23,347 bases of DNA from a virus. Positions within the stretch are counted from its first letter, which is position 1. Every line of letters starts with the position of its first letter. The DNA lies in IMG/VR virus record IMGVR_UViG_3300007276_000318, positions 1 through 23,347 of that record, one strand, 5' to 3'. A program made the position numbers and the translations under genes. Below are positions 10,099 through 17,555 of this stretch, piece after piece. The notes beneath the pieces are model-generated. The model did not search any database. It was not told the DNA's origin and saw only the letters and a program-made list of their open reading frames with translations.

Positions 10099-10668
10099 TT
10101 ACCTCCTATTTCTAAATGCTATATTACTCGCTCTAGTGCTTTGAAGCATGTTTAAATCTCTGTTATCAATATCTTCTTTCTGTAGTTCTAAATCTTTAGC
10201 ATAAATATCTTGCTTTATATTTTCATTAAGTTCAGGTGAACCAAAGTATTCTGCATTATATCTTAAACTTGCATAAGCTACTACTACTTGTCTAAAAGAC
10301 TGTGGTAATAAATCCCATGCTAATTCAGTTACTAAATTCATATATACATCTTCACCGATAACAAAACTATTAGTTCTTTTATTAAAAATTCTTAAACCTC
10401 TTTGTACTAGATAACCTGAGTCTCTTGGTACATCTACTCTAATTGTATCAGATGGTAAATTAACATAACCATCACTATCTTGTATAATTAATTGTTCATC
10501 TATTTCATTGAACCACCAACCTTTAGCTTGTTTCTGTCTAGAAATCTCTAAGAGTATTCTTCGAGCAACTACTGCTTGCTCATAAGTACTTGTTACACTT
10601 GATACAGGAGCGTCACCAGTTGTACTTAATATCTGATTCATTGCCTGTAATTCTGTTAATGCTGCCAT
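10099..10668 (-). CDS. Tail tubular protein A (T7 gp11-like)
   Basis: This 189-residue protein is close in size to T7 gp11 (196). Its N-terminus 'LQAMNQILSTTGDAPVSSV' matches the gp11 pattern 'AVNIVLAGIGEAPVNTL', and the helical segment with 'SRQKQAKGWWFN' fits the family's conserved 'W.FN' region. In T7 twelve copies form the adaptor ring between portal and nozzle and help fibre attachment. The gene comes right after the terminator that follows the capsid gene, as in T7, where gene 11 is read through T-phi. AAAGGAGATAT lies before the ATG at 10666-10668. Confidence 0.92.
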   Translation of the reverse strand: MAALTELQAMNQILSTTGDAPVSSVTSTYEQAVVARRILLEISRQKQAKGWWFNEIDEQLIIQDSDGYVNLPSDTIRVDVPRDSGYLVQRGLRIFNKRTNSFVIGEDVYMNLVTELAWDLLPQSFRQVVVAYASLRYNAEYFGSPELNENIKQDIYAKDLELQKEDIDNRDLNMLQSTRASNIAFRNRR

Positions 10669-10694
10669 AATATATCTCCTTTATTAAAATTAGC

Positions 10695-10723
10695 AAAAAA
10701 AGGGGAAGCACTTAAGCCTCCCC
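10695..10723 (-). terminator. Rho-independent terminator after the capsid gene
   Basis: Read on the minus strand, GGGGAGGC-TTAAGT-GCTTCCCC forms an eight-base-pair stem (one G-T wobble) with a six-base loop, followed at once by seven T. It lies about 34 bases after the tandem stop codons of the capsid gene and before the tail tube A gene. T7 has its only strong early-late terminator, T-phi, in the same gene-10 to gene-11 interval, where partial readthrough gives much capsid and less tail protein. The structure is plain in the sequence; the regulatory role is inferred from the T7 parallel. Confidence 0.92.
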
Positions 10724-10756
10724 AATTATCTATTAACTAACCCTAAGGACTAGTTA

Positions 10757-11710
10757 TTATGCTTGTTCTTCAAATCCAAAAGTGATTGCTGAACCATGAT
10801 TAAGAATACCATAACCAACTGCAAGTTTACCAACCATAAGGTCTGCAAGTCTTGTAGGGATATAGTCAGTCTTAATTGAAACTGAAAGTAACTCTAGGAT
10901 ACCTACAGCTTCTTTTGAAAATAGTACACCAACTGCATTTTCATCACCAGTTGTAGCTGTTACTGCAGGGAAGTTAGGTGAGTACATAACTTTTGCACCA
11001 AGAACCATAGGTACTTTACCAGACTGAGCATAAGGATCATTAACCCAAGTAAGTCCAGTTTGTGCTGCATTGTTTAGTAATGCAAAGTATGGTTGTGGTC
11101 TAAGTAAGTATACTGGATCACCAACACAGTCTTTATCTCTAAATTCTGTCATTGCTAATGCCATCATAGCTTGTACTTCATCACCAGTCATAGCAGTATC
11201 AAAGTCTGCTTGAGTTTGAATAACACTTGAGAACACATCGTCAGCAAATGTTTTAAGCCCTGCTGCTGTAGCCGCTGTACCATCTACGATACGTCCTGCT
11301 TCAATAACTTTAGCAATAATTGCAATATCTACTGCTTTAGCTAGTGCTCTACCAATTGACTCAATATGAGCTGATTGTGCATTGTAATGTACCATAGCAT
11401 TATCAAGATCAGAAATCCAACTATGAGCTACAGTTAAGTCACCAATAGAGATTACTCTCTCAGTAGCTTTAACTGAATCTAAAGAAAGTTCTGATAGAGT
11501 TTCTTCATCTCTTGATGCTGCTGTAGCATTACCAACGATAGGGAATGCTTTAGATTTCCCAGAATCGATTGAATCATTTGTAATTAGTGGACGTGCCACG
11601 TTTGTTACTTTAAAATACTTTAGAACATCTGTTGCTGCTTTTTGTTGAAATAGTTCTCTTGCCGTTCCACCTGCTGCACCATTGTTTTCTCCTGCTGAAT
11701 TATAAGCCAT
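10757..11710 (-). CDS. Major capsid protein (T7 gp10-like)
   Basis: This 317-residue protein fits the T7 gp10A family (345 residues). The stretch 'SGKSKAFPIVGNATAASRDE' lines up with gp10A 'SGKSAQFPVLGRTQAAYLAP', 'RVISIGDLTVAHSWISDLD' with 'KVITIDGLLTADVLIYDIED', and 'NAMVHYNAQSAHIESIGRAL' with 'AMNHYDVRSEYTSQLGESLA'. The C-terminal 'VGYGILNHGSA' matches 'AKYAMGHGGL'. It should form the HK97-fold shell of the head. AAGGAGGTAATTAA gives a strong ribosome binding site. Two stop codons in a row (TAATAA) end the frame, and I saw no slippery site for a T7-like 10A/10B frameshift, so only one capsid form is expected. Its codons look somewhat richer in G and C than those of the neighbours, as is common for highly expressed phage genes. 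Confidence 0.95.
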   Translation of the reverse strand: MAYNSAGENNGAAGGTARELFQQKAATDVLKYFKVTNVARPLITNDSIDSGKSKAFPIVGNATAASRDEETLSELSLDSVKATERVISIGDLTVAHSWISDLDNAMVHYNAQSAHIESIGRALAKAVDIAIIAKVIEAGRIVDGTAATAAGLKTFADDVFSSVIQTQADFDTAMTGDEVQAMMALAMTEFRDKDCVGDPVYLLRPQPYFALLNNAAQTGLTWVNDPYAQSGKVPMVLGAKVMYSPNFPAVTATTGDENAVGVLFSKEAVGILELLSVSIKTDYIPTRLADLMVGKLAVGYGILNHGSAITFGFEEQA

Positions 11711-11725
11711 TTAATTACCTCCTTG

Positions 11726-12424
11726 TTAGAACCCTGATAATCTTCTTTTTGCCTCTACTTGTGCGGCATACTCAGGGTCTTGTTTATACTTCATAGACAT
11801 ATATTCGTCTATGTACTCATCCCTATCTGCATAAGGACGGTTTGCTTCATTGCTAGTGCCTCCTGCCTCGATAACTTTATCGGGAGCTGAACCATTAGCT
11901 TTTAGATACATAGATTGTAGACCTGCTACTGCTAACTTAGCAATACCCATGTCACCAGATTCCATTACAGCTCGGTTAAAAGCGTTAAAATCATCATCAC
12001 TAAGATTGGCTGAACCCCATTCTTGTAACTCTGAATAAGCTTCTTGACCACCTACTACACTTAGAATCTCTGCGTCATTCTTTTCAATCTGGGCTTGGTG
12101 TCCTGCAACAATCATATCAAAGTGAGCACCGAGACCTGCGTCATCAATTACCTTTCTTTGTTCATCTGTCATTTCACCTTTTAGTGCCATATCAACTATG
12201 CTATCTATACTTGGTTGGTCTTCATCGGACTCACTACTTTCCTCTGCTGACTTTTCCTGTAAACCTAATTTACTACCAGTTGTCTTAATCTCGTGTGAAG
12301 TATCTACTTGCTCACCCGTGGAGGCTTGCTGAGTTTCTTCATTAGATTGATCCATTGATTGAGAATCTTGTTCACTTACTACTTCTTCACTACTTTGTTC
12401 TGAATTTTGTTGTTCATCACTCAT
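11726..12424 (-). CDS. Capsid assembly scaffolding protein (T7 gp9-like)
   Basis: This 232-residue protein has a very acidic, Ser/Gln/Glu-rich and probably disordered N-terminal half, and a helical C-terminal half. The C-terminus 'YADRDEYIDEYMSMKYKQDP' followed by 'EYAAQVE' lines up with T7 gp9 'FADRSEMIKAMSDPRYRTDANYRRQVE', and both end in Phe. It is shorter than gp9 (307), mainly in the acidic part. Scaffolding proteins of this type fill the procapsid, guide shell assembly and leave on DNA packaging. The gene lies between portal and capsid genes, as in T7. AAGGA about ten bases before the ATG is a weaker ribosome binding site than most here. Confidence 0.91.
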   Translation of the reverse strand: MSDEQQNSEQSSEEVVSEQDSQSMDQSNEETQQASTGEQVDTSHEIKTTGSKLGLQEKSAEESSESDEDQPSIDSIVDMALKGEMTDEQRKVIDDAGLGAHFDMIVAGHQAQIEKNDAEILSVVGGQEAYSELQEWGSANLSDDDFNAFNRAVMESGDMGIAKLAVAGLQSMYLKANGSAPDKVIEAGGTSNEANRPYADRDEYIDEYMSMKYKQDPEYAAQVEAKRRLSGF

Positions 12425-12439
12425 AATATATTTTCCTTA

Positions 12440-13969
12440 TTATTCTTGTTGTTTACTCGCTGCATTTATTGCAGGAGAAATTGCTTGTTGCTCTAGTTGA
12501 GCTTGTTGTGCAGCTTGTTGTTCTGCTTGTAACTCACCTTCTGTTTTAATTAACTCTGATGTACCTATATCTAAACTATTAGCAACTCTTGCAATAAGTT
12601 CTGGCATCTTCATGTAAGTACCAAATTCTTGTCCAAGCGCTGATTGCATAGTCTGTAAGAATGCTGTAATAGCATTGAAGTCTGTACCTCTACCAAGTGC
12701 TGCTGAACCAGTTGTTACTTCTAGTTCAATAGAATCTTTAAGAGCATCATTAATTAAACCTTTCTTCTTAAGTCTTTTAAGATAAAGCTTTACTAGTGGA
12801 GATTGCAATACATTAGCAAGTGTTGAATAGATACCACCAAGTGAAACTTCAAGTTCCTGTGACACTCTTCTAATCTCTTCTGCTGTAACTCTCTCTGCAT
12901 TTCTAGTAACTGAACTGTCTAATAGAAATAGTGTGCCTAAGTCTCTTCTAAGTACTTCCATTTCCTGTTGAGCTATTTGCAGGTCTAATCTTTTATCAGC
13001 TTGTAATACACCAACGTCATCTGGATTTCCCATAAGAACATCACCTGAATTAGCTGTCTGTAATTTCTTAGCTGTAAGTGTAGCATTAGGTTTAACTAGG
13101 TATACAATCCTAGCTGACTCTGCTGCTGCTTCTAATACTGATTTTCTCAAACCTTCATAAGAGTTTAAATCACCTTGAAAATCTTCAATGTATGATCTAC
13201 CAAAACTCTCACCTCTATCTACGAATGGTACAAATATATATGGTAATTCATCTTCTTTATAATTACCTTTTGTTCCATCCATTTCCATATTTAAAATATC
13301 TTGATGAATATCATACTTGCCATCTTTATTTCTTTTGATAACAGTATATACACATAGAGCATCTTTATCTTCCCTATGTCCATCCTTAAGTTCACTAGAC
13401 TTATCTAATTGCATCTGAGCATCTTTATCTAACTCAGAAAACATCATAGATTCTTTTATAATCATCTCAAGTACCTTTTTAGACTTACTTCTTTTGATTA
13501 CAAAATTCTCTAAACTAAAAACTTTAGGATCATCTGATTCTGGTATATGTAAAATTACTGAACCACCAACAATACATTGCTTAATAGAATCTACTAGTGT
13601 AGACCTTAATTGTGATATTTCCATTTCATTTACAATACTCTTTTCTAATACTTGCAAAGCTTGATTTACTTGACCTTCACCTTTACCCATTTTCTTTAAT
13701 GTAAGCGGATTAATACCCATCTTAAAGAATGCTGTGGCAGGCGGGAATAAAGTTAAGATAATCTTGTTTGCTAGGTTGTTAACACCTCGTGCACCTAGTG
13801 ACTGATAGGGATTCCCATAAGAGTTCCCCTCGTTACTACCATCGTACGTTCCGGTGTATAACTGAGGTATAGTAAGTGCTGCTGCATTCTCTGCTCTCGT
13901 TAGATAATTCTTACGCATTGCTGCAAGTTTATCATAACGCTTCTTAGCACTCATTTTATTCTCACTCAT
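12440..13969 (-). CDS. Portal / head-tail connector protein (T7 gp8-like)
   Basis: This 509-residue protein matches T7 gp8 (536 residues) along its length: 'YQSLGARGVNNLANKIILTL' followed by 'FPP' against 'WQAVGARGLNNLASKLMLALFP', 'GESFGRSYIEDFQGDLNSYE' against 'GESYGRSYIEEYLGDLRSLE', and 'NAERVTAEEIRRVSQELEVS' followed by 'LGGIY' against 'TGERVTAEEIRYVASELEDTLGGVY'. It ends in a Gln/Ala-rich tail, also seen in gp8. Twelve copies should form the ring at the head vertex through which DNA is packed and ejected. The start at 13969 follows the upstream stop codon directly with only a weak AGGG in front, so coupled translation is likely; a second ATG five codons on (13954) is possible. Confidence 0.95.
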   Translation of the reverse strand: MSENKMSAKKRYDKLAAMRKNYLTRAENAAALTIPQLYTGTYDGSNEGNSYGNPYQSLGARGVNNLANKIILTLFPPATAFFKMGINPLTLKKMGKGEGQVNQALQVLEKSIVNEMEISQLRSTLVDSIKQCIVGGSVILHIPESDDPKVFSLENFVIKRSKSKKVLEMIIKESMMFSELDKDAQMQLDKSSELKDGHREDKDALCVYTVIKRNKDGKYDIHQDILNMEMDGTKGNYKEDELPYIFVPFVDRGESFGRSYIEDFQGDLNSYEGLRKSVLEAAAESARIVYLVKPNATLTAKKLQTANSGDVLMGNPDDVGVLQADKRLDLQIAQQEMEVLRRDLGTLFLLDSSVTRNAERVTAEEIRRVSQELEVSLGGIYSTLANVLQSPLVKLYLKRLKKKGLINDALKDSIELEVTTGSAALGRGTDFNAITAFLQTMQSALGQEFGTYMKMPELIARVANSLDIGTSELIKTEGELQAEQQAAQQAQLEQQAISPAINAASKQQE

Positions 13970-14404
13970 TTATGTTTGTAACCCTGTCTTACCTTTTGAC
14001 AATCCCATGCCAGAAGATACAGAACCACCTTTCTTTCCTTTCTTTTTACTACGTCCTAGAATGATACTTGATCCTCTAGTTGCATCAGCATTAGAAGCAT
14101 TTTGCTTTCTTAGATCAGAAGACGCTTGTTCTTGGTCTCTTACTGCTGCAGCTCTTTGCTCTGCATCTCTTTTAGCTGCATCTTTTCCTGCTTCTTCTTT
14201 AGCATTAGTTGGTGATAGGATAATTTTATCTAATCTACCTACTTGTCTAGAAGTATCTTCAATTGCTTTTTTACCTGTAGATACACCACTATTAATGACG
14301 TCTGTAGCTACTTTAACTCCATCACCTACAATCTTTGCACCTGTATCTCCAACATCTTTAACAGCTTTAACTATCTGTGCTACTGGACTTGATTTTCCAC
14401 CCAT
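13970..14404 (-). CDS. Small basic/Ala-rich protein, possibly T7 gp7.3-like virion protein
   Basis: This 144-residue protein has no motif I recognise with confidence. Its layout is an N-terminal Gly-Gly-Lys start with Lys-Ala-Val-Lys helices, a charged Ala/Glu/Arg middle (about residues 66-100) and a Lys/Gly/Ser-rich end ('GRSKKKGKKGGSVSSGMGLS'). T7 gp7.3 (99 residues) has the same order of features, a basic Lys/Val helix first and a Gly-Gly-Lys-Lys-Ser end, and also lies just before the portal gene. In T7 gp7.3 is a virion protein needed for tail function and host range and is ejected with DNA. The link is positional and compositional, so it is a moderate call. GGGAGGTTATT precedes the ATG. 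The 140-codon opposite-strand frame over this gene is a shadow of its Ala- and Lys-rich codons. Confidence 0.6.
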   Translation of the reverse strand: MGGKSSPVAQIVKAVKDVGDTGAKIVGDGVKVATDVINSGVSTGKKAIEDTSRQVGRLDKIILSPTNAKEEAGKDAAKRDAEQRAAAVRDQEQASSDLRKQNASNADATRGSSIILGRSKKKGKKGGSVSSGMGLSKGKTGLQT

Positions 14405-14414
14405 AATAACCTCC

Positions 14415-14663
14415 CTATTGTTTTACTAAAACTAGACTAGGATTCCTCCTGTTTAATCGTTTAGCATTTGATTCATATTTTCTAATTAACTTTTGACAGT
14501 CTTCATAGTTCATTGCTTTAGTAAAGCCTGAATTATCAACTAAGATTTTATACATATCTTCATCAACTTTTTCAGGTGTATTACTACGTCTTCTTGTAGT
14601 CTTTACTTCATCAGTAGGCTCTTTCTTACCATACTTACGTTCACTCTTGCTTGTCTTTGTCAT
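14415..14663 (-). CDS. Small basic protein of unknown function
   Basis: I do not recognise this 82-residue protein. The first 35 residues are dominated by Lys, Arg, Thr and Ser and are probably disordered. The rest looks helical ('DEDMYKILVDNSGFTKAMNY', then a Lys/Arg-rich helix). It has one Cys, no membrane segment and no signal peptide. The start at 14663 has AAGGA eight bases upstream and overlaps the end of the preceding zinc-binding miniprotein gene by 23 bases. The gene lies in the T7 gene 6 to 7.3 interval, where small non-essential or virion-associated genes are common; that is context, not evidence of function. Confidence 0.75.
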   Translation of the reverse strand: MTKTSKSERKYGKKEPTDEVKTTRRRSNTPEKVDEDMYKILVDNSGFTKAMNYEDCQKLIRKYESNAKRLNRRNPSLVLVKQ

Positions 14664-14805
14664 CTATTTTTTCCTTGAATTTAATGTCAAAACATTTCTC
14701 ACAGTACTCACCACTGTCTTTGGTGTGATATTTTCTACAACCATATTCAGATAGATAAGCTAATATCATGACTTCTTCTTTACACTTTTTACATTTAAAC
14801 GGCAT
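14641..14805 (-). CDS. Zinc-binding miniprotein (two CxxC pairs)
   Basis: This 54-residue protein starts MPFKCKKCKEE and has CxxC at residues 5-8 and CxxC at 35-38, with a further Cys23 and His27 between them, a pattern that suggests one or two bound zinc ions. The C-terminal 15 residues are Lys/Asp/Glu-rich. The open frame extends upstream to 14928, but the ATG at 14803-14805 is the only one with a good ribosome binding site, GGAGG six bases before it, and the upstream extension overlaps another credible gene in a different frame. The function is unknown; small zinc ribbons in phages often bind nucleic acid or a host protein. Confidence 0.7.
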   Translation of the reverse strand: MPFKCKKCKEEVMILAYLSEYGCRKYHTKDSGEYCEKCFDIKFKEKIDDKDKQE

Positions 14806-14932
14806 CTTCATCCTCCGCAATAGAAATATCTCTCTCTTGTATAGCCATACATTCATTATGATCATGCCACATAGGTTCTCTACCACAGTACTTACACTTA
14901 AGGCTTTCATAGTCTTTATCTGTTTCACACAT
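14795..14932 (-). CDS. Small zinc-finger protein, 45 residues
   Basis: A short frame starts at the ATG at 14930-14932 and stops at TAA at 14795-14797. The product has a CxxC pair (Cys13, Cys16), then HxH (His23, His25) and Cys28, and a very acidic end ('AEDEDAV'). The ATG overlaps the TGA of the exonuclease gene in ATGTGTGA, with GAAGG about six bases upstream, a typical coupled start. Its last 11 bases overlap the start of the next zinc-binding gene, and the GGAGG that serves that gene lies inside this frame. Tight overlaps at both ends and the ordered metal ligands argue for a real gene. Function is unknown. Confidence 0.66.
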   Translation of the reverse strand: MCETDKDYESLKCKYCGREPMWHDHNECMAIQERDISIAEDEDAV

Positions 14933-15806
14933 CTTTAACCTTCTTCTTTGGCTTCTTCTTAGCCTTAGCTAAAGCCTCTGTATAATCCTCAGACCACTTA
15001 GTTAACATTTCATTATCAACATTTAGTATCTCATAAGGATTAAAAGTTCTATTAAACTGTTTAAGTTCAATTAAATCTGTCTGGTGTAATATTCTTGCCT
15101 GACCAAATTGTTCTAAAGATTTCTCCTTAGCTAATTCTATATCTTTATCATAATACATGTAATACCTAACAAATACTTGTTCAAGTAATTCAAGATCATT
15201 TTGACACTCAGATAAAGCCTTCTCAGCTTTAACCTTACCTATACGGGGACAACCTTTATAACCATCTACAGTGTCTCCTGTTAGTACCTGAGTATACAAC
15301 CATTTCATTGCTTGGTCATAAGTTGGAGTCCAAAACTTTTCTTTCTTAAAGTCCCATTGCCTAACAGGAATAGTTCTTAAGTCTTTATCCTGTGAATATA
15401 TTGAGATATTATCATCACCTGATGTACCTGCTATTCCCATACAATCATCAGCCTCTAATTCTTCAATCATAAATAGGTTATATTTCTCAGAATTATCAAT
15501 AAGATGTTGTCTCAAGAATTTTAAACCTAATGGCTTTACTACTTCTTTTCTATTTGATTTATAAGTAGGGAAGAATCTTTTACGATAGTTCTTTTCACAT
15601 GAAATAGAATATATAATATTCTCTCTATCGTAACCACATTTCTCTGCAATACTATTAATACCTTCATCAAGTAATTTAATAATATCTTCTTCACTAAATG
15701 AGCTACATGTTTGATCACCAAAATCTGAGTAATCTTCTGTGGCTCTACCTATTGTAAAATTAAGGATATCTCCATCAACTATTAGTGTTGGTTTCTTATT
15801 CTTCAT
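14925..15806 (-). CDS. 5'-3' exonuclease (T7 gp6-like, FEN family)
   Basis: This 293-residue protein has the size of T7 gp6 (300) and the metal-binding acids of the FEN/5'-nuclease fold: 'LIVDGD' (Asp11, Asp13), the basic 'FFPTYKSNRK' segment (residues 79-87), 'EELEADD' (Glu118, Asp120, Asp121), 'SQDKDL' (Asp140, Asp142) and 'TGDTVDGYKG' (Asp178, Asp181), which begins the helix-hairpin-helix region 'CPRIGKVKAEK'. In T7 this enzyme removes RNA primers and degrades host DNA for nucleotides. The last 15 residues are Lys-rich and probably bind DNA. Its stop codon overlaps the start of the small zinc-finger gene. In T7 gene 6 directly follows the polymerase gene region; here ligase, holin, kinase and junction nuclease genes lie between. 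Confidence 0.93.
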   Translation of the reverse strand: MKNKKPTLIVDGDILNFTIGRATEDYSDFGDQTCSSFSEEDIIKLLDEGINSIAEKCGYDRENIIYSISCEKNYRKRFFPTYKSNRKEVVKPLGLKFLRQHLIDNSEKYNLFMIEELEADDCMGIAGTSGDDNISIYSQDKDLRTIPVRQWDFKKEKFWTPTYDQAMKWLYTQVLTGDTVDGYKGCPRIGKVKAEKALSECQNDLELLEQVFVRYYMYYDKDIELAKEKSLEQFGQARILHQTDLIELKQFNRTFNPYEILNVDNEMLTKWSEDYTEALAKAKKKPKKKVKDV

Positions 15807-16035
15807 ATTCTACCTCTAATTTAACTAATTCAGTTATATTACTAGATACCTCAGCTTTATTATATAGAGCCATCATTAATGAGTCTATGCCATATCTATG
15901 AGTTAATGAACCTAATATACCTCCACCTAATTCCTGAGATTTTTGAAAAACCTCATACATGGCATGTACTATAGCTTCCAGTTCTAATTCCCTAGTTTTT
16001 AAATCTCCTAGTAACCTATCATCATCATTTTCCAT
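15796..16035 (-). CDS. Small acidic protein of unknown function
   Basis: I do not recognise this 79-residue protein. It begins MENDDDRLLGDLKT and consists mainly of amphipathic helices with many Glu, and a Gly-rich turn ('ELGGGILGSL') in the middle. There is no Cys, no signal peptide and no clear membrane helix. The frame extends to an ATG at 16050, but the ATG at 16033-16035 has AGAGG five bases in front of it and is preferred. It overlaps the end of the junction nuclease gene by 11 bases and the start of the exonuclease gene by 11 bases, so it is probably translationally coupled in the replication and recombination block. Confidence 0.75.
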   Translation of the reverse strand: MENDDDRLLGDLKTRELELEAIVHAMYEVFQKSQELGGGILGSLTHRYGIDSLMMALYNKAEVSSNITELVKLEVEYEE

Positions 16036-16462
16036 AACTACCTCTTTCATTTAAATATTTAATGGCACTGGATAGTACCTCTATACTGTCTCCAAGTTTA
16101 CCTATACCAGTATTACAACCGCTACATAATAAACCTCTAACTTCACTTGTGGCATGGTTATGATCAACGCTCAACCACTTCACATTACCTTTTTGATCTA
16201 ACTGAGTCTCTGCATTTTTACATATAGCACATCTACCTTTTTGTTTAAGGAAAATGTGATTGTACTCATCAATACTCATATCAAATCTTTGTTTAAGGTT
16301 ATATCCTCTGGTATCTTCTGGTCTCTTAGCTCTAGTCTGCATGTTCTTTGTACGAATACAATCACCACATCTAGACGTATGACCATCTTTACTAGCTGAC
16401 CTTTTATTAAAATCAGCTAAATCTTTTGTTTCTTTACATTTACTACACTGCTTCTTGCTCAT
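16025..16462 (-). CDS. HNH / endonuclease VII-type recombination endonuclease
   Basis: The 145-residue product starts MSKKQCSKCKETK. Two zinc-type pairs come first (CSKC at 6-9 and CGDC near residue 30), then the endonuclease VII core: 'CAICKNAE', 'LSVDHNHATSEVRGLLCSGC' and 'NTGIG'. The DHNH with the two CxxC pairs is the zinc and catalytic core of the T4 gp49 family, which cuts Holliday junctions and branched DNA before packaging. In T7 that job is done by the unrelated endonuclease I (gp3), not seen here. A homing HNH endonuclease is an alternative, but the VRGLLC..CN pattern and the place in the recombination block favour a resolvase. I chose the ATG at 16460-16462, with GGGAG seven bases upstream, over a longer frame reaching 16495. 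Confidence 0.85.
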   Translation of the reverse strand: MSKKQCSKCKETKDLADFNKRSASKDGHTSRCGDCIRTKNMQTRAKRPEDTRGYNLKQRFDMSIDEYNHIFLKQKGRCAICKNAETQLDQKGNVKWLSVDHNHATSEVRGLLCSGCNTGIGKLGDSIEVLSSAIKYLNERGSYGK

Positions 16463-16649
16463 CCTCTGGCTCCCAATTGAAAACATTAGTACCACCTAGT
16501 TTAGTAAAATCCATAGGTTTACTTGGAGGTGGTAACATTCCTGCAGCTTCTATAAAACTCAGTAGTTGATCTGGATCAATATCCGTATTACCAGAAGATT
16601 GTGCTCTAAGCTCCCTACCTATTTGTCTAATCATTTCACTTCTCTTCAT
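16443..16649 (-). CDS. Small protein of unknown function
   Basis: I do not recognise this 68-residue protein. It begins with a basic helix ('MKRSEMIRQIGRELRAQ'), has a Pro-rich middle ('GMLPPPSKPMDF') and an acidic end ('WEPEDEQEAV'). The ATG at 16647-16649 has GGTGG five bases in front; a GTG three codons earlier (16658) is possible. The gene overlaps the end of the kinase gene by 14 bases and the start of the endonuclease gene by 20 bases. No transmembrane segment is present. Confidence 0.72.
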   Translation of the reverse strand: MKRSEMIRQIGRELRAQSSGNTDIDPDQLLSFIEAAGMLPPPSKPMDFTKLGGTNVFNWEPEDEQEAV

Positions 16650-17169
16650 TTGAACCACCCATCATGATGCCAATTTGTTTACACATTTCATCTGGTGCTA
16701 ATAGGTTACTTACTTTGTGTTTAAAGTTATAATCATCTAGTGCACACTCTGTACTATCTGTAGCTCTACTGTGGTCTACATTAGCTCCTCGTTGTTCACC
16801 TTCGATTCTAACTAAGAACCCTAGTCTATCAAAGAAATCAGCTTCATTTTCAAATCTTACATCATCACAGATAATAACGTCTGCATCTGACTCAGTAATC
16901 ATTTTTGCCATTTGATTTAACCAAAAATCTGGAGATTTATGCCTACCCCATAACCCTAGAGTTATCAGTAAGTCTCTATCTTTATCACCTTCAACTCTAA
17001 GTCCAAGGTCTTTATATATTAAATTCTGTAATTGATATAATGGTTTTGATAATGACATAATCTCGACTTTCATAGTGTCACCAAATGCTGCTTTAAGCAT
17101 ATGTGAGATTGTACTCTTACCTACTGCCATCTTACCTGATATTCCTAATAATAGTTTTTGTTTGCTCAT
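16636..17169 (-). CDS. Deoxynucleoside monophosphate kinase
   Basis: This 177-residue protein starts with a P-loop, 'LLGISGKMAVGKSTISHML', with the Walker A stretch at residues 12-20. Residues near 97-110 read 'DADVIICDDVRFENEADFF', which fits the Asp-Val-Arg-Phe-x-Asn-Glu signature of phage T4 gp1-type dNMP kinases, and 'RIEGEQR' follows as an Arg-rich lid-like stretch. The predicted reaction is ATP-dependent phosphorylation of deoxynucleoside monophosphates, closing the path from degraded host DNA (helped by the exonuclease) to dNTP for the phage polymerase. GAGGAAATAAT precedes the ATG, and the gene begins two bases after the holin gene. A general P-loop NTPase of other use is a less likely alternative. 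Confidence 0.86.
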   Translation of the reverse strand: MSKQKLLLGISGKMAVGKSTISHMLKAAFGDTMKVEIMSLSKPLYQLQNLIYKDLGLRVEGDKDRDLLITLGLWGRHKSPDFWLNQMAKMITESDADVIICDDVRFENEADFFDRLGFLVRIEGEQRGANVDHSRATDSTECALDDYNFKHKVSNLLAPDEMCKQIGIMMGGSNEEK

Positions 17170-17170
17170 A

Positions 17171-17554
17171 TTATTTCCTCATACGCTTCTCAATAGAGCG
17201 TCCATGTGTGTATATTGATATAAAAGCTGTTGCCATAAGATAGAAATCTGATGGTAAATCTGCTAGTTCTGGTAGATATATATTTAAATCATAATAAGCT
17301 ACTATAAGCTTAGATAAATGATATAAAGGGAATCTAACAAAGATTGCTATAAATACTATTAATGCTGCTATAGGTCTCCATGATCTTTGTAACCATGAAT
17401 CTGATTGAATCTCAGCAAGTACTATAGCTTTATTAGCTTCTATACCAGAAGTTAATGCTTTATCATAAGATAATTGAATATCTGCTTTTAATTTATCGGC
17501 TTGACCTTGGTCTGGTACTACCTTTTTAATTATGTCAAATATATCTGATAACAT
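17171..17554 (-). CDS. Holin, 3-TM type
   Basis: This 127-residue protein has an amphipathic N-terminal helix, then 'AEIQSDSWLQRSWRPIAALI' and hydrophobic segments at about residues 62-78, 79-92 and 103-116, ending in a basic 'HGRSIEKRMRK' tail. The 'S.WLQRSWRP' motif and layout fit the family of three-TM holins first named from gene transfer agents and common in marine phages. Such holins make holes in the inner membrane at the end of infection. It lies between a small unknown gene and the kinase gene, as class II holin genes often lie among late small genes. AAGGAGATAAT is the ribosome binding site. No endolysin or spanin gene is adjacent. Confidence 0.86.
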   Translation of the reverse strand: MLSDIFDIIKKVVPDQGQADKLKADIQLSYDKALTSGIEANKAIVLAEIQSDSWLQRSWRPIAALIVFIAIFVRFPLYHLSKLIVAYYDLNIYLPELADLPSDFYLMATAFISIYTHGRSIEKRMRK

Positions 17555-17555
17555 A

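Noticed and set aside
10757-10790. Possible T7-like 10A/10B frameshift at the end of the capsid gene
   Set aside because: No convincing slippery sequence near the end, and the frame ends in tandem TAATAA with a terminator soon after.
14007-14429. 140-codon open frame on the plus strand
   Set aside because: It lies opposite the 144-residue gene, has low-complexity Ala/Ser/Leu content, no good ribosome binding site, and would be the only gene on the plus strand.
14806-14928. N-terminal extension of the zinc-binding protein to 95 residues
   Set aside because: The extension has no ribosome binding site at its start and overlaps a better-supported 45-residue gene in another frame, while GGAGG stands before the internal ATG at 14805.
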